Below, one piece after another: positions 1-12,105 of a stretch of 64,000 bases of DNA. The stretch is from Glandiceps talaboti (taxonomy: Eukaryota > Hemichordata > Enteropneusta > Spengelidae): assembly GCF_964340395.1 (NCBI RefSeq), contig NC_135551.1, forward strand, positions 19,145,003 through 19,209,002, given 5' to 3'. The stretch's first letter is position 1. Every line of letters begins with the position of its first letter. The translations under genes and the position numbers were made by a program. Under the pieces are notes generated by a model, which was not told where the DNA came from, made no database searches, and saw only the letters and a program-made list of their open reading frames with translations.

Positions 1-52
1 ATGGCTTAGGAATGTGCGATGTTCAAGGGATCCTCCGTGTTTCTCACACTTG

Positions 53-350
53 CTCATTCATTCATTCATTCATTCATTCATTCATTCATTCATTCATTCA
101 TTCATTCATTCATTCATTCAGTCAGTCAGTCAGTCAGTCAGTCAGTCAGTCAGTCAGTCAGTCAGTCAGTCAGTCAGTCAGTCAGTCAGTCAGTCAGTCC
201 GTCCGTCCGTCAGTCAATCACCCACCCACTCACTCACTCACTCACTCACCTATCAAACACATACTCTTGTTTAATCCTCTGCACATTCTAAAATATATCC
301 GACTGAAATAATTCAACCAACCAACCAACCAACCAACCAACCAACCAACC
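53..350. repeat. Cluster of tetranucleotide microsatellites
   Basis: Consecutive simple repeats: (ATTC)n at about 57-120, (AGTC)n at about 120-198, a short CCGT run, (CACT)n at about 228-250 and (CAAC)n at about 318-349. Open frames across this tract only translate the repeat (HSFIHSFI, SQSVSQSV) and are not genes. The tract lies in the intron or downstream flank of TLR gene 1. Confidence 0.97.
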
Positions 351-577
351 ATCCTTCCATCCATCGTCCACTTTTTCATCATCAGCCCAACATCTATTAA
401 TTCATTCATTCACGTGCCTATTTGTTCTGTGTCATCATTTCTTTGATTAGGGTCCCCGATAAATTGCGACGTTTTACTGTTTCACAAGCTCAACTCAGCA
501 GCTCGGGGGGGGGGGGGAGCGAAATAGGCACATGATATCAAAGGTTTGAAAGTGTAAAATGTTACGAATGTTCTTAC
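351..577 (-). other. Start of the intron of TLR gene 1
   Basis: This stretch lies directly 3' (minus strand) of the splice donor of the LRR exon at 578-1632. It contains a poly-G run near 506-517 and no coding signal. The TIR exon expected for gene 1 would lie at lower coordinates, outside the window. Confidence 0.6.
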
Positions 578-1632
578 CTGATCTTCCATCGGTAGTTGAC
601 AAGTAGAGAGATCACGGCACAAACAAGGATAACTCCAAATACAGAGACACAGGCCACCATGACAGTTGGAAACTCACATTGTAATTTGTCTGGGTTGAAT
701 TGTAGGATTGTTTGTCCCGATGAACATTTAGTGTCATTGATCTTGTAAATGAACTTGACACTTCCAATCCAGTTACGGAACCATCTCAACTCACAACCAC
801 AATTAAACTTATTACCATACAGGTGAAGTTTTTCCATGTTTGTTAAATTATGCAATCCAACATTTTCAGCTATACTACTCAGTTCGCAGTTGGCAAGTTG
901 TAGATCGGTTATCTTCCTCGACCCATCAAACATATGCTGTGGAAGTACATACAGGTGGTTGTACTGGAGCATTACACGTCTCAGATATGGTAAGTTATGG
1001 AATAATGAAGGGGGAATATATTCCAATCGGTTTCCGTTGAGAATTATATTAATCAATAAAGTGTTATAACGAAACGCGTCTTCTGCAATGTTGACCAAAT
1101 TAACTTTCTCTAATCTGACATTACGAAGCCGTCTTAGAGGTTTGAACAAGTCACTCGGGATGTTGTGCAAACCCCTCTGGTAACTTAAATCTAAATCTTC
1201 AAGTTTCTCTAACCCTTCGAAGGCATTTGGGTGAACTTGGTCAGAAATAAGGGAGTTATATTTTAGACAAAGTGACTTCGCGCTTTTGAGATGAGAAAAT
1301 GCGCCAGAATTCAATTTCGAAATCTTATTATTACCCAGGTATAGGCGATACGTCTCTGGTGGTATGTTCTCGGGTACAGACGATATCCCATATGGGTTAG
1401 AATCCGATTTGCTGGCCATAACACGTAAACCGTATGCTGTACGTCTTCCTTTGACGAAATGACAGTACTCGCAGATGCAGTTTTTCGGACATGTAACGTT
1501 CACAGCTTTAACGCAAGGAACATGTCGTGAACCCGACGTTGTATCAAAATACACAATACAGCTGACTAATGTCACTAAAACAGATATTTTCAGGAATAAA
1601 TCCATTTTGGTCAATCGTACAGACTTCGACAA
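578..1632 (-). CDS. TLR gene 1, LRR-transmembrane exon (partial gene)
   Basis: First coding exon of a short Toll-like receptor; the TIR exon is outside the window. It encodes 351 residues plus two bases and ends at an AG|GTAAGA donor (phase 2), as in the neighbouring genes. Residues 1-34 form a signal peptide; a second ATG at Met10 would also give one. The N-cap has C40, C48, C52, C54 and C57. About seven LRRs follow (about 94-272, with motifs such as LxxLxLxxNxL), then an LRR C-cap with C278, C280, C303 and C319, and a transmembrane helix at about 323-346. The exon ends in a basic stub, NYRWKIR. Oddity: the last N-cap cysteine kept by the paralogues (VVC in gene 2) reads VMA here, followed by a short extra segment (about residues 72-84). 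It belongs to the same LRR subfamily as genes 2 and 3. The family role is membrane pattern recognition; the ligand is unknown. Confidence 0.85.
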
Positions 1633-2558
1633 GTGAAAATAGACTCAATTAACGATGACAGAGGGTACAACGTTCTTCGCTGAAATAAGAAATGGTGTTG
1701 AGTCGTGTAATTTAATTTCCAAACCACGTGACGTGGTTACAACAAATACAGGAAGTATGAGTCTATATGAACCCCAGTCCAGGTCAAGTAATTTGAACTT
1801 TGCTTTGCAAACCTTTGAAGAAGTCATTGTTTACATTGTATTGGAAAATGCATAGAAAGTGTACGCCAAGGAAACCTTAGTTAGGTCACCATATCAGAGC
1901 TTTGAACCCCACAGTTTCATAGTGTAAACTTGAATGTGCATTTGTCAGACATGTGTGCTTCAATGTATTAAGATTTTAAGGCAAATGGTCAAGGTAAAAG
2001 TCATACAGTGTATATATTCCCCTTGTCACGCGTCCCTTCTAATTACAGTATCACAACAAATGCGTTTGATAATACTTTGTAGTCAAGTATAGGAGAAAAT
2101 AGTGTTGTGCTTATAATACTTATTAGTATGTTCCAGCATAGACGTGGCGTGGTCTCTCTCCAACGTCTATGGTTCCAGCTGAGACATTGTGGGATGGGTT
2201 GGCTCAAAGGTTAGTGTATAACGTTGTGTAAGCGGGGGTTCTGGATTTGAGATCTGAAACTCTGTGGATGACTACACTCGATATCATAACCACAGACTTG
2301 AAACAAGGCATGAGTCAGATTCGCTGTATATTGCGGATGTATTCGCTATCAAACCTATCACTTTCATCCTACGTAAACTTTTCTGCTTTCATCTTAACCT
2401 GAACCACATTTGAAAGTTTCGTTACTTATATTGTACAATACTTGGTAGTTGTTGTTTATTTCAATGTATATAATTCCATACATTTTGTAGCTTCGACATG
2501 AAAGTAAATTCTATGCTTTAACCACAGTGTTTAAAATGAAGCCAAGATCATAGTGGCT

Positions 2559-2561
<3 letters not shown>

Positions 2562-2646
<85 letters not shown>

Positions 2647-2656
2647 GCGCGCGCGC
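2562..2656. repeat. (CA)n / (CG)n microsatellite
   Basis: Uninterrupted CA dinucleotides run from 2562 to about 2632 and pass directly into CG dinucleotides to 2656. Such alternating purine-pyrimidine DNA can adopt Z-form. Confidence 0.97.
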
Positions 2657-4588
2657 ACTTACGCACGCGCTTGCGAGGTCCAACGTTCCAAAAACATAGC
2701 CAATAATCATGATAAGGGACCAGTTTCTCCAGCCTGAATAAAATTTAAGAAAAAAAAGGGGGGGGGGGTTCCGGTGGATATGTAGGGATTGAAATTGGAA
2801 TTGTGGAGGTATGAAATTGTCTAAAATGTTATGGATAGCCTTGAATTGTCATACAAGGAGAAACAATCCTCCAGGGGAGATCCCTGCTAGGACCTCTAGA
2901 TGATAGGGGGTACTACTAAGTCAACTTCCCATCAGATGTACTGACCATTTACTTTCATGATGTTATTCAAATTTTTTGAGCATTTCAACCTGAAGTATAA
3001 ATAATCGTTGCTAATACTAGTATATGATGGCACTGTCTTTTTTGTACATGAAACAAGAAGTCAAAGTCACGGTGATCTGCATGACACATGACAGAGCACA
3101 TGGGCGGGGGGGGGGGGTTCATCATGTTTTGAAAATAAGTGATGGGGTTACGCTATTTGGTTTTTATACGGAGAGATCAAAGACAAATCTATTTACCACA
3201 AATGAACTGTGACGTCACGAAAATAAGTCAAATTCAATGTTGAGGTCAGAATTTCGGATGGGTATAAGAATATGAAAGGGATTGCGACATGATACACATT
3301 TGTAAACTGGCAAAAAAGCACTTTATTCGGTCATAAGCGCATTAAATAAATTGGACAACCTAGCTAGCAGACAACTATTGAACTGTCATCAAAATAATTG
3401 AGTACATGATCAAATGTTACTTCATAGCGGAAATAACAACAATAAAATGGATATCAAATCAAACCGTGTGAAAGGTTCAAACCATGATCATATATATATC
3501 TTATAGTGGTATTTTTCGAATGAGGGTTAAACAATCGATATGTTCAAGTAGATTAGCAAGTTACAGCTAATAAGCTTGGCTGTCAGTTACTATAATTACC
3601 AAGTACCAATTTAAATCCAAATTTACATTAAAAGTCCTAATAAAATGTTGATTTTCTACTAGTGCATAGACTTTTGGTTCTTATATATTTAGAAATATCG
3701 TTTGTTTTAGGTTATTTACTCCTGCTAAGTAGCAAGTGACGTTACAAACTAGGACTTGGTATATGTTGTTTCACATAGACTTTTCAAGTAGGGCCCCCAT
3801 GATAAAATTGTTTAAAAACATAAAGAATACAAAATAAATATCCAATCCTCATCCATATGGCCACTTTAAACTATAATGTGTATAGGTAGCTTCACCATCA
3901 TGTCCATAAAGATATCGAATGATATAACGAGAGATAAACTAATAATACATCCATATTATTACAATACATTGATTCATAGACATTGGTCAAAAGTTGTGTT
4001 TACTTGTATATTTTCATATTTTATCAATGAATTTATATTTGTAGTGGTTGCATTCATCGGCCAATTTCCATGTTGTCTGAATATAGCCAGAACCTCATCT
4101 GATAAATAAATAAATACAACCAGTTACTACATTGTCCGATAAGGCAAAAAACAAATGTTCGTTCCGATAACATGACTGCAGAAAATAGGGCATATAAAGT
4201 CGGAATTTTATTTTATTTTACTTTACTTCGACCCCAAGATAAGATACTCGTTGGTCACAATATTTTTAATCGTGATAGTTTGATGAGGTGTAAAAGAAGT
4301 AAATGAAGAAAATTATAAGATAAGTAGACGAACTTGTTATACAGACTGTACTGTTATAGTCTAAAAAGACCTGGTTTCTCTCTGGAATACGATTTTTTTG
4401 AGAAAAAAAATGACCACAGATGAGGCAAAGGCGTGAAGATGTATACGGAAATAGAAGTAAATCGTTACCACTTTTTAGGGTTGGGGACTTAAACCAGGGC
4501 CGGTCTGGTTATCCAAAACACATTGTTTTTTATTTGGCTTAAGAGTAAACCACGCTTTCCCCGTGCGTGCGTGCGTGCGTGCCTGGAC

Positions 4589-4800
4589 GGGTATGTACCA
4601 CAGGGGCGTGTAATATTTCATAGATTGTTGTTTTCCAGGTCTACAGACTAAATATAACAACCTTTCGAATATATATTCCTACCTGTACAGGGGAAGAGTA
4701 CAATAGAGATCGATACATTTGTAGCAGCAAGATTCGTATGATATTTTCCTAAGAAAACGGAAATCTAAGCAATAATACACGCCCCTGTGGTATGTACGTA
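4589..4800. mobile_element. Small inverted-repeat (MITE-like) element
   Basis: The left arm (about 4589-4640) and right arm (about 4748-4800) are reverse complements with some mismatches and share the core CCACAGGGGCGTGTA. The interior of about 105 bp has no reading frame. It looks like a non-autonomous foldback or TIR element; family and target duplication are not clear. Confidence 0.6.
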
Positions 4801-5052
4801 TAACAAACAGTGTACAACTCAGTACTAAAGACGCAGAATATCAGATTGTGACCTCTGAATTGTGGCGACGTATTCAACCTACTTATTACAATCGTACGCG
4901 AGACCTGTGAAGTAGATATGTTCTCTAATGGTTCTAGCTAGCCTCGATCCAGGGCCTCGAACACATGAAAGTTTAATTGCAAATCCTAAATATCGCAAGA
5001 GGGCGCGAATCTTTGAACAAAAAGTCAGTTAATACTTCTACCATGTCTGCAC

Positions 5053-7595
5053 CTAAACCATATTGATACTAGTCACTTTAACGGCATCATCAAGTCTCTT
5101 CCAAAACAGTTTTTGTCCGTCTTTATTGTCACTCCATCTGATAAAGTTGCCCTTTCTCATGAAATACTTCAACAATCCTGGCATTTTACTGATTGGTATG
5201 TCATCTTTCAAAACCAATATGGCGGCATCACAATGTTCATCAAACATTTTCTGTCGTATCATTTCCAGTTCAAAATAACACCACTCACTGTCTATAAATT
5301 GTTGCGTCACGATGAAGGCAGTCTTTCTACTTTCGTCGATGGCGTTTATGATACAAGTTGTGATGTGTTGACCAAGGATGAAATCACGGAAATCAAGACA
5401 CAGTCTGTAGTTGTAAGGAGGACTTTCTAATTGTGGTTGAAACACGTTTTGTACCCACTCTTCATCCTTGCTGGAATGGGACACAAAAATATCATACTTA
5501 AATTCACTGTTGTCGATAGGAACGGTTTGATATCCTCTATACCATATCTTGATGAGAAAGCAACCGTATCTGTATTTAGAAAAAACAATGGAGTACAGTA
5601 TATTTACGGATTAAGATTTCAACAATTCGCAAACTGTATCAACGCCCTCTGGTGGCGTGCGTATCATATGTACCTACGTCACAAACCAGCAGGTTTGCAG
5701 TGGGACATTATGAGCGTTAAACAGAAACCATCTAGTTGCATTTTTTATAAATTATTTTTATTCGCGAGAAACTTCACTAATAAACGAAAACTAATACGTA
5801 TAGAAGTTTGTACATCATAGCATTGTTGGGTCGGGGGTGTACTGTTTATTTTGTTGAGAGTAACTTTTGAACGAATTAGCTAGAACACCGGATTCTACGA
5901 GTTAATTATCATGATGAAATATCGTAAAAAATCTCTAAACGATGCCTACAAAACATGGCATTAATGATATTTTGAGTCGTAATTGCTCACTGTGTGAATA
6001 CCTAACTTGCGTAGCAACCAGCAGTCACCGTGACTAATGCAATTCTCTACTAATACGCATGCGTGAAACACCTGTTTATTTTTCGGCTCGTCAATACCCT
6101 GGGCAAATGTTGCAGAAAAAAAGAATAACGAACACACAAGTAACACCTGTCACCTAGGATATTGTGTTGAAAATATGAAACATAGCTTTATGAATCCGAA
6201 AATCTTGAAAAACAAATTTGCAAGCCCCGCAGTCCCGGAAATACTAATCACATTATTTTTGTGATTCTAGCAGACACTATATTGACTCTTATACTGTGAC
6301 CTGTCTAAAACCTGGCCTATGTTGGAATAACAACAAGTACGTACGTATCCACGTCGCAGGCACATAATTTTTGTAGGTTTACAGGTATTTTATTTCCTGC
6401 TAAGTTCAAGCGCTAAACTGATCGTATAATTCAATGAAGAAATTCAAAAAAGGACCTAAACTCTTTCTTTTACTTTTCATGATGACATCACAAAAGCAAG
6501 GGTCGTCTAGGCTGATCTATTTTTAAACGGGTCTTCAACAAACTAAATGTGGAAGAATATGTGACCTTCTAGTATGTTAATTTGTTCTTACCTGATCTTC
6601 CATCGGTAGTTGACAAGTAGAGAGATCATGGCACAAAGAAGAATAAATCCCAATACAGAGACAGAAGCCACCGTGACAGTTGGAAACTCACATTGTAATT
6701 TGTCTGGGTTGAATTGTAGGATTGTTTGTCCTGATGAACATTTAGTGTCATTGACCTTGTAAATGAACTTGACACTTCCAATCCAGTTACGGAACCATCT
6801 CAACTCACAGCCACAATCAAAGTGATTTCCATACAGGTGAAGTTCTTTCATTTTTGTTAAATTTTGTAATCCAATTTGTTCAGATATAGTACTTAGTTGA
6901 GAATAGGCCAGCTGCAGTTTGGTTATATTCCTAGACCCCAGAAACATATTCCTTGGAAGAACATGTAAAGGATTGTAATGAAGGATGACACGCCTCAGGT
7001 AGGTCAAATTATTAAAGAGGGTTGGAGGAATATATTCCAATCGATTTTCGTTCAGCGCTACATCATACAAGAGTTTGTTATATCGAAAGGCGTCTTCTCC
7101 AATGTCCACCAAATTAGCTTTCTGAATCTTGAGATCCTGGAGTCGTCGGAGAGGCTTAAATAAGTTGGTGGGGATTTTGTATAGCCCCGTCTGGTCGCTT
7201 AGATCTAATTTTTCAAGTTCATCTAAACCTTGAAATGCATTGGGATGGATCTGATCAGAATTGAGTTTGTTGCCTTTCAAGTAGAGACGCCTTGTGTGTT
7301 TCAAATGCGAGAAAGTCCCAGCTCCAAGTCCAGCTATTTTATTTTGACTCAGCTCTAAGTGAAATGTCTCAGCTGGTATGTTTTTAGGTACCACAGACTG
7401 TTGATGGCAAACGACCCGCAATCCGATGACTGTGCGTTTTCCATCGAGAAAGTTGCAGTAATTACAATCACATGCGTTTGGGCAGGTGACGTTGACAGCT
7501 GGGTTACAAAGATAGCTCAAAACTGAACCAATGTGTAGACTCAAACTCACCATAGCGACGATATTCGTGAATAAAACCATATTATCCAATAACAC
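5053..7595 (-). CDS. TLR gene 2, short Toll-like receptor (two exons)
   Basis: Exons 6592-7595 and 5053-5569 are joined across a 1022 bp intron (donor AG|GTAAGA, acceptor AATACAG|ATAC, phase 2) to give 506 residues. Exon 1: signal peptide (about 1-27), N-cap with the pattern C-x8-C-P-x2-C-x-C-x2-C, about seven LRRs, C-cap (NHFDCGCELRWF) with two later cysteines, and a transmembrane helix at about 306-329. Exon 2: linker, then a TIR domain with box 1 YDIFVSHSSKDEEW (about 360), box 2 RDFILGQ (396-402) and box 3 FW (490-491). The usual proline of box 2 (RDxxPG) is leucine here. This fits a plasma-membrane receptor signalling through TIR adaptors. At about seven LRRs the ectodomain is much shorter than that of vertebrate TLRs. 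The TIR is the most divergent of the four in the window. Confidence 0.9.
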
Positions 7596-8788
7596 GTTAG
7601 AAAAGGCAAGACTGAGTGATCTGAACTAGTTGATGTGATCAAAATAATGTGGTTTTTTGTGGTTTTAACAGAAATTTGTCACGTGATGATGAGTCATGGG
7701 GATTTCGAATTATTATTTACAGATAGGTCAGATGTTTAGATAACAAAAGGCTCGCATACCATAATTTAATCTTCAGTGTGAGTCAGGCGATACAAATGTA
7801 GTATCGCCAACCCACACACAGTTACCCGTTGCTCAGCGTTTTGAATATAAAATCCCTGGTTACACTACTATGTATGTGATATCATTAGGTCACACAAGCT
7901 CACAAAATGAAAGAACCAATTGAGTGTACTCTGTACCTTAGATCCGTACTTTGTCGCCTTAGGATGCTTAGTTTAAGCTTCATTTGCTCATTATAAATCT
8001 TTCAGTGGTTAAATCCTTTGGTTCAGGGGAGTGTTAAGAGAAAATGTATTCAAAATATTCTTGTTATTCAAAGTTTCACCTATACAATCTGACTGACGAA
8101 GCTTGACTAATCCATTGCTAGTACATTACTAGTCCACTGCATTAATGGAAGCAGCCATACTAGATATGTTATCAGGAAAACTAGCCTAATTTATCACTCT
8201 TTAGGGATATAGACATTCGTAGCCCAATGATATTACTATGGAAAGCAAGCTATCGGCAAACTAAAACTGACACTTAAAGTAAAACTACGGTTGTTGCATG
8301 TTTTAGATTACACAAGATAGGTGATAGCTGTGTTATAGTTGAATGGATGCAATCACACTGTAAATAAGATGGTGTAACAAAATGCAGTTTAATGTGCCCC
8401 ACTTGAGAGAAACTAACTATTCCTGATGCCGTCCTATTGCAAGTGTAACGTCCATTAATAGCTATTAATAGCTTATATCAGCAAATTGTAATGATAAATG
8501 AATCTATTAGCTCAGTTTTGCTAGTGAAGAGCATTGCCGTGGAAAATGTCGGCTATAGGGATATGATAATATATGACTGTTGTGCCTGGATGAATGCAAG
8601 GTACATATTAATAAATGATTGGGAGTGAGTAGTAAACTATTGCCCCCTTGTAATTACGTAAAATATAGGTAATGTTGGCAGCGGATACAAGATTTCTCCT
8701 TATTCACCTGGGTAAATGTCACTCCTGGAATAATAGACATCTTCGACTAAAATCCTTTATCAATGACTTCATATGGAACCAATTCAAC
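7596..8788. other. Intergenic region between TLR genes 2 and 3
   Basis: About 1.2 kb with no recognisable gene. The part nearest 7595 is the likely promoter of gene 2 and contains CACGTG (7680-7685), TGAGTCA (7690-7696) and GGGGATTTCG (7698-7707). The rest must include the 3' UTR side of gene 3. No repeats stand out. Confidence 0.6.
7680..7707 (-). promoter_or_regulatory. Possible E-box/AP-1/NF-kB-like cluster upstream of TLR gene 2
   Basis: Within 28 bp and 85-112 bp upstream of the start codon lie CACGTG, the AP-1 consensus TGAGTCA and GGGGATTTCG, which is one base off the kB consensus GGGRNNYYCC. Gene 1 also has a CACGTG (1725-1730) 93 bp upstream of its ATG. Function is inferred only from motif matches. 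Confidence 0.3.
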
Positions 8789-11700
8789 CTAAGTCATGTT
8801 AATACTAGTGACTCTGACAGCAGCCTCCAGTCTCTTCCAAAACAGTTTTTGCCCCTCGTTGTTGTCACTCCATCTGATATAGTTGCCCTTTCTCATGAAA
8901 TATTTCAACAATCCTGGCATCTTCTTGGCTGGTATGTCATCTTTCAAAACCAATATTGCGGCATCGCGATGTTCATCAAACATTTTCTGTCGTATCATTT
9001 CCAGTTCAAAATAACACCATTCACTGTCGATGAAATTCTTTGTCAGGATGAAGACAGTCTTTCGGCTCTCCTCGATGGCGTTCATGATGTTAGTTGTGAT
9101 GTGTTCACCGATGACAAAATCACGGAAATCTAAACACAGTCTGTAGTTGTATGGTGGATTCTCTAACTTTGGTTTCAGGACAAATTGTACCCATTCTTCA
9201 TCCTTGCTGGAGTGGGATATAAACATGTCATACTTATATTCACAGTTGTTTTCATCAGGAATAGTCTCGTATCCATTATTCCATACCTTTAACTTGGTGA
9301 TAAAAAAACCATATCTGTGTTTGGAAAAACAGATAACAGAATTTTATTATATACTGCTCTCATTCTCGTCCCTATTGTTTCAAATTTGCTCTCAATTCTA
9401 TTTAAATGGACACTTTATCACTTGTCAATGAAAATGGCCCGAAACTCATTAACCATCAATGAAGCTGTCCGCATGTTGTTAACCATTTCAATGACACTGA
9501 CTGCAGTTAATCAACTCGTAAACACACTACACGTATTGTCACCCCGTTGACTTTGCAACTGTTCTACAGTAAAGAGTGTTAAAGTCGAACCGTGTATATC
9601 TTGACTTGGTCTCGAACACAGTAGCTCTAGCTCCATCAAACCATATACATAGTCTTTACACTGTGCTATGTAGCCGCACATTTGTTATTGATAGGATTTA
9701 CTTTGTAATAATAAAGGAAATGTTGGGGTTCATCGTCTTGTTGTCAAGGAAATTGTCAATCTTCTTATTTTCCCATAGAGTTAACACAGTATTCGGCAAT
9801 CATATTGGATATTAAAATGAAAACATTTTGATATCATTTTGACCTCTAGGGAAAGGAAACACTGAGAAAACACATCGAATTGACAGAATAACGTCATTAT
9901 ATTAACTTGGGACATCTACTGTAACTATCTGATACTGTGGTTCAAGACCGAGTGGTCAAACTTTACCAATACCCTCTTGTGACGTATAGGAAGAGTATTG
10001 CAACGGTCAGCTACCCCAGAAATACTTCAGGCAATGAAACCCCATCGATCAAAGTGATTAAACGCCAGGCAAGGATGGGTATGGTAACACTTTGAAGTTT
10101 GGTGTTCTTAAACAAATATATACTCTTTGTAGTAGCACATCTTTGAACACTATTTCAAAATCTCATTGGATATTAAATCTTTAAGCTTTCAAAATTAGAA
10201 GGGTTTGCAATTGTTTAATTTCAAAAGTCACACCTACTTCCAATGAGAATTTTTTTAAACAACCCAATGATGTTTTATCGGTTTCTCTCATGACATTTTA
10301 AAGGAAAAAAATTCCAGAATGGGCAAGGTGACAATATTTCCTGTGTTATATCAAATTTGACACAGCATAGTCACTACGATACATCAAGGTCACCACACAC
10401 TTCTGGAAATATTAAAGACTGGAATGCGTGAATGTTTCAAATATTTGGCTTACCTAGGATTTTTGTTAATCTTCACCTAGTGTATACATTTACTCATGCA
10501 TGGAAACATCTGTTTATACAATCATTGATACCTATATGTCCTTGACAGTAATAATGGATGAAATGCCAAACATGGGAATTACGGATATTCAACGCATGAG
10601 AATTGGCAGTATCTAGTTTGTTTATTATTTTAAGTAAAAACCAACATTTTAAGATTAGGCCAAAAAAAGAAAAAAATATGTGCAAATCCGATTACGCTCA
10701 AATTTAGAATAGGTGGGGTAGGTGGATTTCTTTAAAGTATTTTTTTTTTATATGTGAGTGTCTAGTTCAGGTAGTTATGTTTTCCGTTGTTTTCAATTGG
10801 TCTCTGTCTTATTGGTTTATTCTCATCAGATGTAAAGCCATTGCAGATTGGAAGAACAGTTTATATTATCTTTTTAAGTTAATAACAGTATTTTGCGCAT
10901 CCACCATTTCTTGCGAGATTTCATTATTTTATCTTTTTCTCGAATACGTAATAAAAGGTTTATGGTCGGCGGGGAAAACTAGGTGGGGTCGGGTAACCGG
11001 GACTAAGCAATTTTTTCTAGGCCTTATACCATGTATATATTTTCTTTAATCACAAATCTTATATGAAAAATGTATTATCTTCATGTTACCAGGATAGTAC
11101 TTACCTTATCCTCCATCGGTAGTTGACAAGTAGAAAGATCACAACACAAAGAAGAATAAATCCCAATACAGAGACACAAGCCACCATGACAGTTGGAAAC
11201 TCACATTGTAATGTGCCTGGGTTGAATTGTAGGATTGTTTCTCCTGATGAACATTTAGTGTCATTGATCTTGTGAATGAACTTGACACTTCCAATCCAAT
11301 TACGGAACCATCTCAACTCACAGCCACAATCGAAGCGATTTCCATACAGGTGAAGATTTTCCATTTTTGTTAAATTTTGTAATCCAACTTGTTCAGATAT
11401 AGTACTTAGTTCACAATGGGCCAACTGCAAATCGGTTATATTCCCAGACCCCAGAAACATATTCCTTGGAAGAACATGTAATGAATTGTAATGAATGATG
11501 ACGCGTCTCAGGTAGGTCAAATTATTAAACAAGGTTGGAGGAATAGATTCCAGTCTGTTTTCATTCAGAACTACATTATACAAGTATGTGGTAAATCGAA
11601 AGGCGTCTTCTCCAATGTCCACCAAATTAGCTTTCTGAATCCTTAGCGTTCGAAGTTGTCGTAGAGGTTTGAACAGGGTACTGGGGATTTCGTATAGCCC

Positions 11701-12105
11701 AGTCTGGTCGCTTAAGTCTAAAACTTCAAGTTCATCCAAACCTTGGAATGCATTGGGATGGATCTGATCAGAATTGAGCTTGTTACCTTTCAGAGACAGA
11801 TATATTACACGTTTCAAATGCGAGAAAATCCCAGCTCCAAGTGCAGTTATCTTATTTTGACTCAGCTCTAAGTGGAATGTCCCAGTTGGTAAATGTTTAG
11901 GAACCGCAGTCTGTTCACGGCAATTGATGTGCACTCCAATAATTATTTGCTCGCCTTTGCTGAGGTATTTACTACAGATTTTGCACTCACATGAGTTTGG
12001 GCATGTAACATTAACAGCTGGATTACAATGATAGCTCAAAACCTGACCAATGTGTAAATTCCAACATAAGATTACCACAGCGAAGATTTTTATGGAAAGA
12101 TTCAT
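8789..12105 (-). CDS. TLR gene 3, short Toll-like receptor (two exons)
   Basis: Exons 11105-12105 and 8789-9314 are joined in phase 2 across a 1790 bp intron (donor AAG|GTAAGTAC, acceptor AAACACAG|ATATGG) to give 508 residues. Exon 1 has a signal peptide (about 1-25), the N-cap signature CNPAVNVTCPNSCECKIC, about seven LRRs, a C-cap (NRFDCGCELRWF) and a transmembrane helix ending NYRWRIR. Exon 2 has a linker, TIR box 1 YDMFISHSSKDEEW, box 2 RDFVIGE (isoleucine at the usual BB-loop proline) and an FWKRL box 3. The LRR exon is closest to genes 1 and 2, but the TIR core nearly matches the TIR exons of genes 4 and 5, so the two halves have different nearest relatives. The intron holds a dispersed repeat (about 10660-11035) that recurs inverted near 39660-40045. 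Confidence 0.9.
10660..11035 (+). repeat. Dispersed repeat, copy 1 (intron of TLR gene 3)
   Basis: About 370 bp resembling the reverse complement of about 39660-40045. Shared blocks include AATAGGTGGGGTAGGTGG, CTCATCAGATGTA followed by AGCCATT, and GGGTCGGGTAAC. It has no coding potential and looks like a non-autonomous mobile element present twice in opposite orientation. Confidence 0.6.

Larger units (their letters stand above)
1633..5052. other. Intergenic region between TLR genes 1 and 2
   Basis: About 3.4 kb between the start of gene 1 and the TIR stop of gene 2. It holds a (CA)n(CG)n microsatellite (2562-2656), poly-G runs near 2759 and 3106, a short (GTGC)n run near 4562-4582 and a small inverted-repeat element (4589-4800). 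I see no other gene; open frames here are short and have no recognisable motif. Confidence 0.7.

Noticed and set aside
12-311. Three overlapping frames with HSFIHSFI and SQSVSQSV repeats
   Set aside because: Pure translation of tetranucleotide microsatellites; open in all three frames for that reason.
4920-4960. tRNA-like B box (GATCCAGGGCCTCGAAC)
   Set aside because: No matching A box or cloverleaf could be drawn; no tRNA, rRNA or snRNA gene was recognised in the window.
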